Shown piece after piece: positions 5,816 to 5,855 of a stretch of DNA of 5,855 nt. Made by a program: the position numbers and the translations under genes. The DNA is from an uncultured Lachnospiraceae bacterium. GTDB lineage: Bacteria > Bacillota > Clostridia > Lachnospirales > Lachnospiraceae. Under the pieces are notes generated by a model. It was not told the origin of the DNA. It saw only the letters and a program-made list of their open reading frames with translations, and did no database searches. The first letter of the stretch is position 1. Each line of letters opens with the position of its first letter. Location of the stretch: positions 1-5,855 of the forward strand of contig CACZQU010000314.1 in assembly GCA_902783305.1 (NCBI GenBank). Direction: 5' to 3'.

Positions 5816-5855
5816 GCCATGCTCCACTGCGAGCTTGCTCGCAAGTGGAGCGATG
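5811..5855 (-). terminator. Strong hairpin at window edge, probable terminator of a leftward gene outside the window
   Basis: GCTCCACT (5821-5828) pairs with AGTGGAGC (5844-5851) and GCGAG (5829-5833) with CTCGC (5838-5842). The loop is CTTG and A5843 is a single bulge. CAT/ATG (5818-5820/5853-5855) can extend the stem past a bulged G. Read on the minus strand, the stem is followed by ATGGCTTTTTGC, which gives a T-run suited to termination of a gene to the right. Its plus-strand flank is cut off by the window, so bidirectional use or a REP-like repeat identity cannot be judged. Confidence 0.55.

Larger units (their letters stand above)
5413..5855. other. Gene-free stretch rich in hairpins and repeated words
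   Basis: No reading frame here has a ribosome binding site plus protein-like sequence. Frames of about 95-100 codons on either strand run straight through the hairpin at 5510-5563 and lack recognisable motifs. The stretch contains a weak inverted repeat (GTCTCC 5417-5422 with GGAGAC 5437-5442), the terminator-like hairpin at 5510-5570, a small palindrome CCATCC-N6-GGATGG (5625-5642), an imperfect hairpin (5691-5731) and a strong hairpin at the right edge. No promoter with both boxes was found. Confidence 0.7.

Overview
The window looks like a piece of a Gram-positive Clostridia chromosome, most probably Lachnospiraceae. This is inferred, not searched. The clues are a moderate base composition, strong AGGAGG-type ribosome binding sites, a cytoplasmic family 3 glycoside hydrolase with permuted domain order, a secreted fibronectin-III plus caspase-like protease, and a secreted SH3b plus 3D-domain wall protein. 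Species cannot be assigned from this sequence.

Layout: (1) 136-2544, plus strand: a complete 802-residue GH3 beta-glucosidase-type enzyme without signal peptide. It is followed by a strong rho-independent terminator at 2617-2670. (2) 2806-4353, minus strand, convergent with the first gene: a 515-residue exported protein with two fibronectin type III domains, a caspase-like (peptidase C14/metacaspase-type) domain with a His305/Cys354 dyad, and an EF-hand-like loop. (3) 4354-4641: a divergent control region. It has a sigma-A-type promoter for the protease (TTGACA-18-TAAAAT) and a perfect-consensus sigma-A promoter (TTGACA-17-TATAAT) for the rightward gene. Just downstream of the latter is a direct repeat that resembles a WalR/YycF box. 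(4) 4642-5412, plus strand: a 256-residue exported protein with an SH3b domain, an extremely acidic linker carrying seven DEY repeats, and a C-terminal 3D domain. (5) 5413-5855: no convincing gene. It holds a terminator-like hairpin, smaller palindromes, a 10-base word present in three copies, and a second strong hairpin at the window edge that probably ends a leftward gene outside the window.

The GH3 enzyme most likely hydrolyses imported beta-glucosides or short oligosaccharides in the cytoplasm and has no visible functional tie to the other two genes. The protease and the 3D protein are both exported and are divergently transcribed from one 288-base region. This makes co-regulation or a shared role at the cell wall the most interesting hypothesis here. 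The WalR-like box fits it, because 3D-domain wall hydrolases such as Bacillus subtilis YocH are classic WalRK targets. No RNA gene, CRISPR array or transposase was seen.
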